A stretch of 64,000 bases of DNA from Mycolicibacterium baixiangningiae (GTDB lineage Bacteria > Actinomycetota > Actinomycetes > Mycobacteriales > Mycobacteriaceae). Each line of letters starts with the position of its first letter. The first letter of the stretch is position 1. A program made the position numbers and the translations under genes. Location: assembly GCF_016313185.1 (NCBI RefSeq), contig NZ_CP066218.1, forward strand, positions 1,922,001-1,986,000, written 5' to 3'. This document shows positions 8,265-17,891 of the stretch, one piece after another. The notes under the pieces were generated by a model that saw only the letters and a list, made by a program, of their open reading frames with translations, ran no database searches and was not told the origin of the DNA.

Positions 8265-9416
8265 ATGCCCGAAGCCGTCATCGTCTCGGCGCTGCGCACG
8301 CCCATCGGGACCGCCGGGAAGGGGACGCTGCGCGACACCGACGCGCACCGGTTGGCCGAGCACGTCGTCGGTTCCGCGTCGGAAGACCTGCCCGCCCGTC
8401 AGATCGACGACGTCATCCTCGGAGAGGGCCTCTACGGCGGTGGCGTCATCGCGCGGCACGCGGCGATCACCGCCGGCCTCACCTCTGTACCCGGCCTGTC
8501 CAACAACCGCCACTGCGCGGCAGGCCAGGCTGCGGTGCAGAGCGCCGCGGCGAGTATCCGCGCGGGCATGGATCAGCTCGTGATCGCCGGCGGAGTCAAC
8601 TCGGCTTCCACCACCCCGCGCTTCACGCGCCGGGCCAGCAGCGCCAAAGACGCCGCGATGCTCGACTGGTTCCCGCCCACTCACCCCGACCGCGCGGATG
8701 CCCCGAACATGGACATGTCGATCACCGTCGGCTGGAACGCCGCCGTCCGCGCCGGCGTCAGCCGCGAGGAGATGGACCAGTGGGCGCTCGATTCCCACCG
8801 CAAGGCGGTCAGGGCCATCGACGAAGGCCGCTTCAAGGAGGAGATCGTCCCCATCGAGACGCCCTTCGGGGTGTTCGACACCGACGAGCATCCGCGCCGC
8901 GACACCAGCATGGAACGGCTTTCCGCGCTCAAACCGCTGCACCCCGAGATCGACGGCTTCTCGATCACCGCGGGCAACGCCTGCGGCGCCAACGACGGCG
9001 CCGCGGTGCTGACACTGGCCAGCGATCGCCTCGGGATGCCCGCACTCGGCGTCGTCAAGTCCTGGGCCTCGGTCGGCGTCGACCCGGCCTTCACCGGTCT
9101 CGCCCCGGTCGAGGCGATCCCGAAAGCGCTGAAGCGGGCCGGCATCTCGATCGCCGACGTCGACCTGTTCGAGATCAACGAGGCGTTCGCGGCGATGTGC
9201 GTGGCGACTGTCAAGATGCTCGACATCGACCCGGACAAGGTCAACGTCAGCGGCAGCGGGTGCTCGCTGGGTCACCCCGTGGCCGCGACCGGCGCCCGGA
9301 TGCTGGTGACGCTCGTGCACGAATTGCGCCGTCGCGGAGGGGGTATCGGCGTCGCGGCCATGTGTGCCGGTGGCGGTATGGGTTCGGCGACGGTGATCGA
9401 GGTGCCCGGGATTTAG
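8265..9416 (+). CDS. Thiolase (acetyl-CoA acyltransferase family)
   Basis: A 383-residue thiolase. The nucleophilic Cys is in NNRHCAAGQA near residue 86, the NEAFA motif near 306, the catalytic His in SLGHPVAATG near 343 and the second Cys in MCAGGG near 366, so the full catalytic set is present. It should cleave a 3-oxoacyl-CoA to acetyl- or propionyl-CoA plus the shortened acyl-CoA. GGAG lies about 9 nt before the ATG. Its place between divergent SDRs and MeaB fits the last step of a side-chain or ring beta-oxidation. Confidence 0.9.
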   Translation: MPEAVIVSALRTPIGTAGKGTLRDTDAHRLAEHVVGSASEDLPARQIDDVILGEGLYGGGVIARHAAITAGLTSVPGLSNNRHCAAGQAAVQSAAASIRAGMDQLVIAGGVNSASTTPRFTRRASSAKDAAMLDWFPPTHPDRADAPNMDMSITVGWNAAVRAGVSREEMDQWALDSHRKAVRAIDEGRFKEEIVPIETPFGVFDTDEHPRRDTSMERLSALKPLHPEIDGFSITAGNACGANDGAAVLTLASDRLGMPALGVVKSWASVGVDPAFTGLAPVEAIPKALKRAGISIADVDLFEINEAFAAMCVATVKMLDIDPDKVNVSGSGCSLGHPVAATGARMLVTLVHELRRRGGGIGVAAMCAGGGMGSATVIEVPGI

Positions 9417-9436
9417 GGCGGGACGCCTAGGGTGGG

Positions 9437-10333
9437 ATGCCCATGGATGTAGACGAGCTGATCGCCGCGGCGCGCAACGGATCGACCCGCGCCGCAGGCA
9501 GGCTGTTGAGCCTGGTCGAAGGCACCCGTCGCGACGAGGTGCTCGCGGCGCTGCTTCCACACCAGGCGCGCGTCGTCGGGCTCACCGGGCCGCCGGGAGC
9601 GGGTAAGTCGACGACGGTCGCCGCGCTGGTGACCGCCTACCGCAAGCGCGGACTGCGGGTGGCGGTGCTCGCCGTCGACCCGTCCTCGCCCTACAGCGGC
9701 GGCGCGCTGCTGGGCGACCGCATCCGGATGGCCGCCCACATCAACGATCCCGGCGTGCTGATCCGGTCGGTGGCCACCCGCGGGCATCTCGGCGGGCTGG
9801 CGGCCGCCGTCCCCGCCGCCATCCGGCTGCTCGCCGCGCTGTCGTATGACCTGATCGTCGTGGAGACGGTCGGCGTCGGCCAGTCCGAGATCGAGATCGC
9901 CGCGATCGCCGACCCCACCGTCGTGGTGCTCAACCCCGGCGCCGGTGACGCCGTGCAGGCCGCCAAGGCGGGTCTGCTCGAGGTCGCCGACATCGTGGTG
10001 GTCAACAAGGCCGACCGTGAGGGCGCCGACCAGACCGTGCGCGACCTTCGGGGTGAGGTCGACGTGCCGATCCTCAAACTCGTTGCCGCACAGGGTGAGG
10101 GAGTGCCCGAGTTGATCGACGCCATCGACACACACCATCGCTCCGACACCCCCGAGCGGCGCGCCGCGAGAGCCCGGACCCAGATCCTGTCCCTGGCGCA
10201 CGCCCTGTTGCGCACCCATCCCGAACTCGACCGCCTCGCCGGCTTCGTCGCCGAGGGCACCCACGACCCCTACACTGCGGCAGAAACGCTGTTCTCTAGT
10301 CCTCGCTGCGGCGAAGCACGGCCAAAACGGTGA
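9437..10333 (+). CDS. meaB: MeaB/ArgK-type GTPase (methylmalonyl-CoA mutase chaperone family)
   Basis: A SIMIBI-class G protein: the P-loop GPPGAGKST lies near residues 54-62, the VDPSSPYSGGALLGDR segment near 78-93, ETVGVGQSE near 144 and the guanine-specificity VNKAD near 190. Family members load and repair the B12 cofactor of acyl-CoA mutases, which process methylmalonyl-CoA from propionyl-CoA. At 298 residues it is shorter than the usual 320-335, with the C-terminal dimerisation arm curtailed. No mutase gene is in the window. ATG 9437 or ATG 9443 could be the start. Its 3' end overlaps the convergent sugar transferase by 38 nt. Confidence 0.85.
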   Translation: MPMDVDELIAAARNGSTRAAGRLLSLVEGTRRDEVLAALLPHQARVVGLTGPPGAGKSTTVAALVTAYRKRGLRVAVLAVDPSSPYSGGALLGDRIRMAAHINDPGVLIRSVATRGHLGGLAAAVPAAIRLLAALSYDLIVVETVGVGQSEIEIAAIADPTVVVLNPGAGDAVQAAKAGLLEVADIVVVNKADREGADQTVRDLRGEVDVPILKLVAAQGEGVPELIDAIDTHHRSDTPERRAARARTQILSLAHALLRTHPELDRLAGFVAEGTHDPYTAAETLFSSPRCGEARPKR

Positions 10334-11810
10334 GGGCCATGATCTTCACATCCAGCCACAAGGTCCAGTTCTCGATGTAGTAGTTGTCCCACTCGGCACG
10401 GCTGGCGATCGACGTCTGTCCGCGCAGACCGTGCACCTGCGCCCATCCGGTCACGCCCGCCTTCACCCGGTGGCGTTCGCCGTAGCGGCGGATCTGCATC
10501 TCGAACAACTCGACGAAGTCCGGCCGTTCCGGGCGGGGCCCGACCAAGCTCATCTCGCCTCGCAGCACGTTGACGAGCTGGGGCAATTCGTCGAGGGACG
10601 TCTGTCGCATCAACTTGCCGATCCACGTGCGGCGGTCGACGCCCTCGACACCGCCGGGAGCCGAGCCGGTCTGAAGCTCGAACTGCTCATCCGACGGCCG
10701 GGGCGGCCGCATCGAGCGGAATTTGAGGCAGTCGAACGGTTTCCCGTCGCGCCCGACGCGCTCCTGGCGGAAGAAGATCGGCCCGGGCGAACTCAACCGC
10801 ACCAGCAGCGCCAGCGTGAAGAACAACGGTGAGATCAGCAGCAGACCCGCCGCGGCGACCGTGTGGTCCATGGCGTGTTTGATCGCGAACTGCCAGCCGC
10901 GCGGGTTGACGTCGGGCAGCGCCATCAGCGGCAGACCGCCCACGTGCTCGACCCGGGCGCGGGCGCCGACCGCATCGAACAACCGCGGGACCACCCACAC
11001 CCGCATGCCCAGCCGGTGTGCGACGCGCACGACCGCGAGCAGTTCGGAATCGGGGAGCGGGCAGAACGAGACGACCAGGTTGGTGGCACCCGTGGCCCGG
11101 ACGACGTCGGCGAGGTCGGCCGGGGTGCCGAGCCGCGGGACGTCGACGCGGAGCAGTTCGGGTAGGTGGTCGCCACTGCCCGCCGCCGGATCGTCGAGCA
11201 AGCCGACCGGGCGCATGCCGTACTCCGGCAGCTGCTGCAGATGATCCATCAGCTGGTGGGAGATCGGGCCGTCGCCGATGACCAGGGTGGGCGCCCCGGA
11301 CCGGAAGCGGCGCCGCAGGTACCGCTGGACGACGGCCCTGACCAGGCGGACCGCGGGCACCAGCACCGCGGCGCAGAGCCAGCATCTCAGCACGAACTCA
11401 CCGACCACATAGTTCTCGGTGAACACCAGCAACGGCATCAGCAGGCCACAGGCCGCCAACGCCACCGAAGCCTCGACCGGATGGAGTTCGTCGAGAAAAT
11501 TACGCAGGAGGTGCGGGCGGTACATCCCCCGGCCGGCGAGCAGGGCGATCAGTATCGGCACGAACAACCACGGCAGCCACCCGGCGACGGATTGCGGGCC
11601 TCCGGTCGTCGACGTCTCCCAGAATCTGGCGAGCGCGACGGACGCCGAGGCGGAGATGACGTCGAGCAGCACGGTGACGGTGACGTGGACCCAGGGGACG
11701 ATCAGCAACTCGGGTATCGACCGGCGTTTCCGTTCGGCGCGCGCGGTCGGTCCAGCCGGCCCGGTTCGACCCGGAGGCGGGGCTTCCAACCGCGTTTGAC
11801 CAGTGGCCAT
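10296..11810 (-). CDS. Polyprenyl glycosylphosphotransferase (exopolysaccharide initiation)
   Basis: About 503 residues. Several hydrophobic segments in the first half (WLPWLFVPILIALLAG and others) suggest a membrane domain, followed by a nucleotide-binding-like CoA_binding region (TLVIGDGPISHQLM). The bacterial sugar transferase domain has SPGPIFFRQERVGRDGKPF, KFRSMR and QTSLDELPQLVNVLRGEMS. Such proteins put the first sugar phosphate on undecaprenyl or decaprenyl phosphate at the inner membrane. ATG 11810 is preferred; a longer frame to 11897 has no homology-like content. No other glycosyltransferase is near, so it stands alone among catabolic genes. Confidence 0.85.
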   Translation of the reverse strand: MATGQTRLEAPPPGRTGPAGPTARAERKRRSIPELLIVPWVHVTVTVLLDVISASASVALARFWETSTTGGPQSVAGWLPWLFVPILIALLAGRGMYRPHLLRNFLDELHPVEASVALAACGLLMPLLVFTENYVVGEFVLRCWLCAAVLVPAVRLVRAVVQRYLRRRFRSGAPTLVIGDGPISHQLMDHLQQLPEYGMRPVGLLDDPAAGSGDHLPELLRVDVPRLGTPADLADVVRATGATNLVVSFCPLPDSELLAVVRVAHRLGMRVWVVPRLFDAVGARARVEHVGGLPLMALPDVNPRGWQFAIKHAMDHTVAAAGLLLISPLFFTLALLVRLSSPGPIFFRQERVGRDGKPFDCLKFRSMRPPRPSDEQFELQTGSAPGGVEGVDRRTWIGKLMRQTSLDELPQLVNVLRGEMSLVGPRPERPDFVELFEMQIRRYGERHRVKAGVTGWAQVHGLRGQTSIASRAEWDNYYIENWTLWLDVKIMALTVLAVLRRSED

Positions 11811-11942
11811 CTGACGGCTCACACGTGATCTAGGTCGTTGTTTCCGGCACGGGCATACGGTACCCAACTGCATCCCCGAGCAAACTGGCGGTGCCATCGA
11901 ACGATGGCGCAGTCGGGCGCCGGCTGCCCGGGTGTGCCCCGG

Positions 11943-13556
11943 TCAGTGCGGCAGCGACCGGCCCGTCGCCGCGGCATGACCGGCCCGGACCCCGAAAACC
12001 ATTGCGGGACCCAGGGTTCCGCCTGCACCCCCGTACGCCTTACCGGTCGCACCTGCCATGGCGTTGCCCGCCGCGTACAGCCCGGGGATGGGCTCACCGC
12101 TGACATGCAGGACCCGCCCGTCGCGGTCGGTGCGGGGACCGCCCTTGGTGCCCATCGCTCCGATCCCCACCGGGACCGCATAGTACGGCGGGGTGTCGAC
12201 CGGTCCCAGGGTCTGCAACGCGGGGGTGGGCGCATGGGGGTCGCCCCAGTAGCCGTCGTACACGCTTGCACCCCTGCCGAATTCGGGATCGCGTTCCTCG
12301 GCGACGTGGTGGTTCCAGTCATCCAGCGTGCGCGAGAGGCCGTCCGCGTCGATCCCGGTCTTCTCGCCGAGTTCGGCCACATCGGCCGACTTCGAATACC
12401 AGTCCGGGGCGGGGCCGTCGGGTTCCACCGCGAGGAAGCCGTACTTCTTGAGGTGCAGTGAGTCGAACACGATCCAGGCCGGGTCGTTGACGTAACCGTG
12501 TCTGGGGTCGAGGTACTGGAACGCCCCGGCCATCGAGTTGTACTCGCCGGCCTCGTTGACGAACCGCTTGCCGGACCGGTTGACGATGATGCTGCGGGGC
12601 CGGGTGCGCTCCAACCGGACGCTGCGGCTTCGGGGGTGGCCGTCGATGGTGTCGCCCGGGATCTGCACGATCGGCACCCACCAGGCCTCGCCCATGTTGG
12701 CCAGATCCGCGCCGTGCGCCATGGCCATCCGCAGACCGTCGCCGGTGTTGTTCGGCGGGGAGACCGCACCGCGCATCGGACCGCGCAGGAACGCCTCGGT
12801 GAGCGCGGTGTCCCATTCGAACCCGCCGGTGCCCAGGACCACGCCACGTCGGGCGTGCACCCGGATCTCGTTGTCGCCCTTATGGATCCGCACGCCGGTG
12901 ATCCGCCCGCCGTCGGAGATCAGCTCGACGGCGCGGTATCCGGTGTGCGGGGTGACGCCGGCGTCGAGCAGCCCCCTGAGCAGGCCGGCGATCAGTGCCG
13001 TGCCGGCCACGCACGGATCTTCCAGCGTCTCGTCCACCGAGGCGTGGATGCGGGCGCGGGTCTCGGCGTCGATCCCCACGTTGCTGAAATCCGCGGGGAA
13101 CGAGGTGATCCGCTCACGCCACGGCCCCAGCCTCGCGAGGTCGAACGGCGCAGCGGACAGCGAACGGCCGCCGCCCGGGCGGCCGCCCGGCAGTTCGGGT
13201 TTGTAGTCCGGGAAACCCTCGGCGACGGCGAAACGCAGTTCACTGTGGGCCTCGATGAAGTCGAGCATCCGAGGTCCGGTGTGCACGAAGGTCTCGACCA
13301 GGTCGTCGTCCATGACGCCGAGTGACTGCGCGCGCAGGTAGGCCAGGGCGTCGTCGACGGTCAACTCGTCAGCGGCCCTGTCGTGTGCGGGGATCCAGAC
13401 GATGCCTCCGGACACCGCCGTGGTCCCGCCGACGGTCGGGGCCTTCTCGTACACCTCCACCGCGGCGCCGTGCACGGCGGCGGTCAGTGCAGCGGCCAGA
13501 CCCGCGCCCCCGCTGCCCAGTACGACGACGTCGGTCTCGTGGTCCCAAACGCTCAC
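11943..13556 (-). CDS. FAD-binding dehydrogenase, 3-ketosteroid delta1-dehydrogenase-like
   Basis: A 537-residue flavoprotein of the fumarate reductase/KstD superfamily. The FAD site VVVLGSGGAGLAAAL is at residues 10-24, EKAPTVGGTTAVSGGI near 38 and the C-terminal YGGAGGTLGPAM near 505, matching the family's last FAD-binding motif. KstD enzymes introduce a C=C bond next to a ring ketone. The start is GTG 13556, with AGGAGG 5 nt before it; the nearby ATG 13561 hits a stop. It lies 30 nt downstream of the IclR gene, so they probably form one transcript. A second family member is at 17888. The steroid substrate is not proven. Confidence 0.8.
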   Translation of the reverse strand: MSVWDHETDVVVLGSGGAGLAAALTAAVHGAAVEVYEKAPTVGGTTAVSGGIVWIPAHDRAADELTVDDALAYLRAQSLGVMDDDLVETFVHTGPRMLDFIEAHSELRFAVAEGFPDYKPELPGGRPGGGRSLSAAPFDLARLGPWRERITSFPADFSNVGIDAETRARIHASVDETLEDPCVAGTALIAGLLRGLLDAGVTPHTGYRAVELISDGGRITGVRIHKGDNEIRVHARRGVVLGTGGFEWDTALTEAFLRGPMRGAVSPPNNTGDGLRMAMAHGADLANMGEAWWVPIVQIPGDTIDGHPRSRSVRLERTRPRSIIVNRSGKRFVNEAGEYNSMAGAFQYLDPRHGYVNDPAWIVFDSLHLKKYGFLAVEPDGPAPDWYSKSADVAELGEKTGIDADGLSRTLDDWNHHVAEERDPEFGRGASVYDGYWGDPHAPTPALQTLGPVDTPPYYAVPVGIGAMGTKGGPRTDRDGRVLHVSGEPIPGLYAAGNAMAGATGKAYGGAGGTLGPAMVFGVRAGHAAATGRSLPH

Positions 13557-13586
13557 TGCATCCTCCTGTCCGGGTGCCGTTCCTCG

Positions 13587-14312
13587 CTAGAGGACGGCGG
13601 CGAGTTCCTTGGCGGCGGTGATCACGGCGTCCTTCCCTCCCAGCACGACGTCCTCGCGGTGCGAGATGAGGTTGATGCACGTCGGCGGCGAGGGCGGCCG
13701 CCGGCGCACCGGCACCGCGAGGCCGTAGGTGTTGGGCTCGACCTCGCCGTGGGTGATCACCCAGCCGCGCTCGCGGGCATGGGGCACCAGCTCACGTTCG
13801 CCGGGACGCGGCGGCATGCTCGCCAGCAGCGCGATCCCCGCGGCGCCGCGATCGAGCGGATACCGGCTGCCCTCGTGGAAGGACAAGTGGTAGTAGACGT
13901 TCGTCGGGACGATGACCGCCACCGCCACCTGCTGATCGCCCTCGGCCACGAGCAGCGAGACCGTGGTGCCCAGCTCGTCGGCGAGCCCGCGCAGCACCGG
14001 CACGCTCAACGCGCGCACGTTGTTGTCGAACGACGAGCCGAGCAGCGCCAGGCCGGCCGCCGGGCGGTACCGGCCGTCCTCACCCTTGGCGACGTAGCGG
14101 AACTGGGTCAGCGTGCCGAGTAGTCGATAAGCGATCGTGCGGTGCACGCCAACGTATTCGGCAACCTGCTGCACCGTGAGGCCGGCGGGCGCGGTGGCCA
14201 CCGCCTGCAGCGCCGACAACCCCCTCGCGAGGGTCTGGGATCCAGCCGCGAGTTTGTCGGGCACGTTTCCTTTGGTATCAGGGCCTTTGGTCTCAGCGCC
14301 TTTCGCTTCCAT
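13587..14312 (-). CDS. IclR-family transcriptional regulator
   Basis: About 242 residues: an N-terminal winged helix (LARGLSALQAVATAPAGLT, then VQQVAEYVGVHRTIAYRLL near residues 50-70) and a C-terminal effector domain (ELGTTVSLLVAEGDQQV; YPLDRGAAGIALLA). IclR proteins such as MhpR control aromatic-acid catabolic operons, and this gene faces an MhpC/A/B-like operon. I chose ATG 14312, preceded by AAGGGA at 9 nt; an ATG at 14339 is also in frame. The shared promoter region contains an inverted repeat TAGTGA-N16-TCACTA (14372-14399) and the TetR-type palindrome at 14409, so two regulators may act here. Confidence 0.85.
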   Translation of the reverse strand: MEAKGAETKGPDTKGNVPDKLAAGSQTLARGLSALQAVATAPAGLTVQQVAEYVGVHRTIAYRLLGTLTQFRYVAKGEDGRYRPAAGLALLGSSFDNNVRALSVPVLRGLADELGTTVSLLVAEGDQQVAVAVIVPTNVYYHLSFHEGSRYPLDRGAAGIALLASMPPRPGERELVPHARERGWVITHGEVEPNTYGLAVPVRRRPPSPPTCINLISHREDVVLGGKDAVITAAKELAAVL

Positions 14313-14371
14313 GCCGCCCGTTCCCTTGACAGACGTCATCGCGAGAGTGATGCTCTTAACATAGTGCACAT

Positions 14372-14399
14372 TAGTGAGCGATATTAGCACTCGTCACTA
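14372..14399. promoter_or_regulatory. Inverted repeat TAGTGA-N16-TCACTA, possible IclR site
   Basis: Two perfect 6-bp arms (14372-14377 and 14394-14399) about two helical turns apart, between the IclR gene and the MhpC-like gene. Assignment to IclR rests only on position. Confidence 0.35.
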
Positions 14400-14406
14400 C
14401 CGGATA

Positions 14407-14425
14407 GCGAGAATGCGATTTCCGC
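14407..14425. promoter_or_regulatory. Candidate operator GCGAGAAT-GCG-ATTTCCGC
   Basis: The left arm matches the best site at 43446 over 8 bases and the right arm over 6 of 8. It ends 22 nt before the GTG of the meta-cleavage operon. This is the weakest of the six regulon-type sites. Confidence 0.5.
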
Positions 14426-14447
14426 AGCGAGGGGAGAGCGAGGCTCC

Positions 14448-15311
14448 GTGGCTGAGCACGAAAGTGTGTGGAGCGACCTGCAGGGTGTGGCCTTCTCGCA
14501 GGGGTATCTCGACGCCGGCGCGGTGCGCACGCGGTACCTGCACGCCGGAGAAACCGACAAACCGACGCTGGTCTTCCTGCACGGTTCCGGCGGGCACGCC
14601 GAGGCCTACGTGCGCAACCTCGAGGCGCACGCCGAACACTTCTCCACCTGGTCGATCGACATGCTGGGACACGGCTACACCGACAAACCCGGCCATCCCC
14701 TCGAGATCCGCCACTACGTCGAGCACCTGCTGGCCTTCCTCGATGCCATCGGGGCCGAGCAGGCCCACATCAGCGGTGAATCGCTGGGCGGCTGGGTCGC
14801 GGCCCGGTTGGCCGCCGACCACGGTGACCGTGTGGAGCGGTTGGTGCTCAACACCGCGGGCGGGTCCCAGGCGGATCCAGAGGTCATGAAGCGCATCGTC
14901 ACGCTGTCCATGGCCGCTGCCGAGGACCCCAGCTGGGAGACCGTGCAGGCCCGCATCACATGGTTGATGGCGGACAAGAGCAAGGGTTACGACGACATCG
15001 TCGCCAGCCGCCAACGGGTATACCGCCAACCGGGATTCGTCACCGCGATGCGCGACATCATGGCGCTGCAGGATCCTGAGATCCGCGCCCGTAACCTCCT
15101 CGGCCCCACGGAGTACGGCGCCATCGCCGCGCCGACGCTCGTGGTGTGGACCAGTGACGACCCGACCGCCGACGTCGAGGAGGGCCGGCGCATCGCGTCG
15201 ATGATCCCCGGCGCCCGGTTCGAGGTCATGCCCGGCTGCGGACACTGGCCCCAGTACGAGGATCCCAAGACCTTCAACCGCTTACATCTCGACTTCCTGC
15301 TGGGGCGCTGA
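14448..15311 (+). CDS. Alpha/beta hydrolase, MhpC/HsaD-like C-C bond hydrolase
   Basis: A 287-residue alpha/beta hydrolase. The nucleophile is in SGESLGGW near residue 108, the acid probably in the [10 protein letters not shown] segment near 240 and the His in GCGHWPQ near 265. This arrangement is that of meta-cleavage-product hydrolases, which split the dienoic acid made by an extradiol dioxygenase. The flavin hydroxylase and the dioxygenase follow directly, which supports that role. The start is GTG 14448, with purine-rich GGGGAGAG upstream. Its stop overlaps the next ATG (ATGA). Confidence 0.85.
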   Translation: MAEHESVWSDLQGVAFSQGYLDAGAVRTRYLHAGETDKPTLVFLHGSGGHAEAYVRNLEAHAEHFSTWSIDMLGHGYTDKPGHPLEIRHYVEHLLAFLDAIGAEQAHISGESLGGWVAARLAADHGDRVERLVLNTAGGSQADPEVMKRIVTLSMAAAEDPSWETVQARITWLMADKSKGYDDIVASRQRVYRQPGFVTAMRDIMALQDPEIRARNLLGPTEYGAIAAPTLVVWTSDDPTADVEEGRRIASMIPGARFEVMPGCGHWPQYEDPKTFNRLHLDFLLGR

Positions 15312-17026
15312 TGGCCGACCTCGCTGGACAAGACGGTGCCGGGCCGGACGGTACGGATGCCGACGTCGTCATCGTCGGCGCCGGGCCGGTGGGCCTGACG
15401 CTGGCGAACATCCTCGGACTGCAGGGCGTGCGCACCGTGATCGTCGAGGAACGGTCGACGCTCATCGACTATCCGCGCGGGGTCGGACTCGACGACGAGG
15501 CGCTGCGGACCTTCCAGGGCATCGGCCTGGTCGACAAGGTCCTGCCGCACACCGTGCCCAACCAGATCCTGCGGTTCTTCGACGGCAACCGCCGGCTGCT
15601 CGCGGAGATGGCCCCGCCCGACGCGCGATTCGGGTGGCCCAAGCGCAACGGCTTCGTCCAACCGATGGTGGACGCCGAACTCCTCGGCGGATTGTCCCGG
15701 TTCCACCACGTCGAGGTGCGATGGGGGCAGAGGATGGCGGGATGCCGCGAGACGCCGGACGGCGTGACGGTGGAGTTGCCCGGCGAGACCGTGCGCGCCC
15801 GCTATGTCGTCGGTTGCGACGGCGGGCGCAGTGCGACGCGCCGGCTGATGGGGGTGTCGTTCGACGGCACCACCTCGCCGACGCGCTGGCTGGTCGTCGA
15901 CATCGCCAACGATCCGCTCGGCCACCCCAACAGCGAGGTCGGCGCGGACCCGGCCCGGCCGTACGCCTCGATCTCCATCGCGCACGGAATCCGGCGGTTC
16001 GAGTTCATGATCCACGCCGACGAAACCGACGAGCAGGCCGAGGATCCGGCGTTCATCAGTTCGATGCTGAGCCGCCTCGTGCCGCACCCCGAGCGCGTCG
16101 ACATCATCCGGCACCGGCTCTACACCCACCACTCCCGCATCGCAGGCACGTTCCGCGAGGGCCGGATGTTCCTCGCCGGCGACGCCGCGCATCTCATGCC
16201 GGTCTGGCAGGGCCAGGGTTACAACAGCGGCATCCGCGACGCGACCAACCTCGGCTGGAAGCTTGCCGCGGTGGTCAACGGTCAGGCCGGTGACGCCCTG
16301 CTCGACACCTATGACGTCGAACGCCGCAAGCATGCCCGCGCCATGATCGACCTGTCGACGCTGGTCGGCCGCGTCATCTCGCCGACCAACCGCCACGTTG
16401 CGGGCCTGCGGGACAGGTTGATTCGCGGCGCATCGGTGGTGCCCACTCTCAAGCGTTACGTGCTGGAGATGCGGTTCAAGCCGATGCCCCGCTACGAGCA
16501 GGGCGCGGTCTTCCATCCTGAGCCGCCGTCGGCCACCTCACCGACGGGGACGCTGTTCGTCCAACCGCGAGTCGACACCCGCGATCAGCAGAATGTGCTG
16601 CTCGACGAGGTGCTGGGCACCGGCTTCGCGGTGTTGTGCTGGAACAACAATCCGCGTGCGCTGCTGGGTGCCGACATCTTCGACCGGTGGAAAGCGTTGG
16701 GCGCGCGCTTCATCACCGCGCGTCCGTCGACGCAACTGCACTGGACCGGTCACGACGACCCCGACGTCCGCGTGATCGGTGACCGCACCGGCGCGTTGAA
16801 GGGCTGGTTCGACGCGCACACCGAATCGGTGCTGTTTCTGCGCCCCGACCGCTGTATCGCGGGCGCCTGCATCGCCCAACGGGCGCCCGACGTGAGCACC
16901 GCACTGTTCGACGTGCTCCATCTCACCCAGGGAGGAGGCAATGGTCACCATGGCGCAGATCGCCCTGTGCTGCATGTCGCACAGTCCGCTACTGAACCTT
17001 CCGGGACCGTCGCGGGAACTTCTTGA
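15311..17026 (+). CDS. mhpA: FAD-dependent aromatic hydroxylase, MhpA-like
   Basis: A 571-residue class A flavin monooxygenase. The FAD motif [14 protein letters not shown] is at residues 17-30, the DG motif [10 protein letters not shown] near 172 and the GD motif [16 protein letters not shown] near 288, with a thioredoxin-like C-terminal part. MhpA hydroxylates 3-hydroxyphenylpropionate ortho to its phenol with NADH and O2, giving the catechol for MhpB. The gene order MhpC-MhpA-MhpB supports the family call, not necessarily that substrate. Its last 86 nt overlap the dioxygenase gene in another frame, longer than the usual 4-nt overlap in this operon. Confidence 0.85.
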   Translation: MADLAGQDGAGPDGTDADVVIVGAGPVGLTLANILGLQGVRTVIVEERSTLIDYPRGVGLDDEALRTFQGIGLVDKVLPHTVPNQILRFFDGNRRLLAEMAPPDARFGWPKRNGFVQPMVDAELLGGLSRFHHVEVRWGQRMAGCRETPDGVTVELPGETVRARYVVGCDGGRSATRRLMGVSFDGTTSPTRWLVVDIANDPLGHPNSEVGADPARPYASISIAHGIRRFEFMIHADETDEQAEDPAFISSMLSRLVPHPERVDIIRHRLYTHHSRIAGTFREGRMFLAGDAAHLMPVWQGQGYNSGIRDATNLGWKLAAVVNGQAGDALLDTYDVERRKHARAMIDLSTLVGRVISPTNRHVAGLRDRLIRGASVVPTLKRYVLEMRFKPMPRYEQGAVFHPEPPSATSPTGTLFVQPRVDTRDQQNVLLDEVLGTGFAVLCWNNNPRALLGADIFDRWKALGARFITARPSTQLHWTGHDDPDVRVIGDRTGALKGWFDAHTESVLFLRPDRCIAGACIAQRAPDVSTALFDVLHLTQGGGNGHHGADRPVLHVAQSATEPSGTVAGTS

Positions 17027-17891
17027 CGACATCGACGCGGCGCTCACCGGCGCCCGTGATTTCGTCGCCGAGTTCGATCCGGAGTTGGTGGTCACCTTCT
17101 CCCCGGACCACTACAACGGGTTCTTCTACAAGGTCATGCCGCCGTTCTGTGTCGGCACGTCGGCCCAGGGCGTCGGTGACTACGGCACCCACGCCGGTCC
17201 GCTCGACGTGCCGAAGAACCTCGCCGACGAGTTGGCCGCGGCGGTGCTCGAAGCCGATGTCGACATCGCGATCTCGGCGAGCATGGATGTCGACCACGGC
17301 ACCGTGCAGCCGCTGCAGAACCTGTTCGGCGACCCGACCACCCGGCCCGTCATCCCCGTGTTCATCAACTCCGTCGCCACGCCGTTGGGCCCGCTGCGCC
17401 GATCGCGGTTGCTGGGCGCGGCGATCGGCGGCTACCTCGCGACGCTCGACAAGCGCGTCCTGGTGGTCGGTTCGGGCGGGCTGTCCCACGACCCTCCGGT
17501 GCCCACGCTGGCCACCGCCCCACCCGCTGCGCTCGAACGGATCGTGCACGGCGCCCCGATGAGCACTGAGGCGCGGATGGCCCGGCAGTCCGCGGTCATC
17601 GACGCCGCGCGCGCGTTCGCACACGGTGAGAGCACTCTGCAACCGCTGAACCCGGTGTGGGACCGCACGTTCCTGGAGATCCTCGACCAGGGCTGGCTGT
17701 CCGATCTCGACGGGTGGTCGAATCCCTTCATCGCCCGCGAGGGCGGTAACTCCGCCCACGAGATCCGCACCTGGGTGGCCGCGTTCGCGGCGCTGGCGGC
17801 CAGCGGCGAATACCGCACCGCGCAGCGGTTCTACCGGGACGCACCGGAACTGATCGCCGGTTTCGGCATCCGGACGGCGGTGCTTGCGTGA
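16941..17891 (+). CDS. mhpB: Extradiol ring-cleavage dioxygenase, MhpB/LigB type
   Basis: A 316-residue class III (LigB superfamily) dioxygenase. An early His-bearing segment, [12 protein letters not shown], gives a likely iron ligand near residue 14; SPDHYNGFF near 55 and the central [11 protein letters not shown] near 118 follow, then SGGLSHDPP near 180, all as in MhpB. It opens catechol-type rings at the meta position using Fe(II). The ATG has a strong GGAGGAGG. It differs in family from HsaC of the cholesterol pathway, a type I extradiol enzyme. The stop overlaps the next GTG (GTGA). Confidence 0.85.
   Translation: MVTMAQIALCCMSHSPLLNLPGPSRELLDDIDAALTGARDFVAEFDPELVVTFSPDHYNGFFYKVMPPFCVGTSAQGVGDYGTHAGPLDVPKNLADELAAAVLEADVDIAISASMDVDHGTVQPLQNLFGDPTTRPVIPVFINSVATPLGPLRRSRLLGAAIGGYLATLDKRVLVVGSGGLSHDPPVPTLATAPPAALERIVHGAPMSTEARMARQSAVIDAARAFAHGESTLQPLNPVWDRTFLEILDQGWLSDLDGWSNPFIAREGGNSAHEIRTWVAAFAALAASGEYRTAQRFYRDAPELIAGFGIRTAVLA

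Noticed and set aside
10687..11385. Long frames on both strands inside the sugar transferase and other genes
   Set aside because: High-GC third positions create long shadow frames; none has a ribosome site or a recognisable domain.
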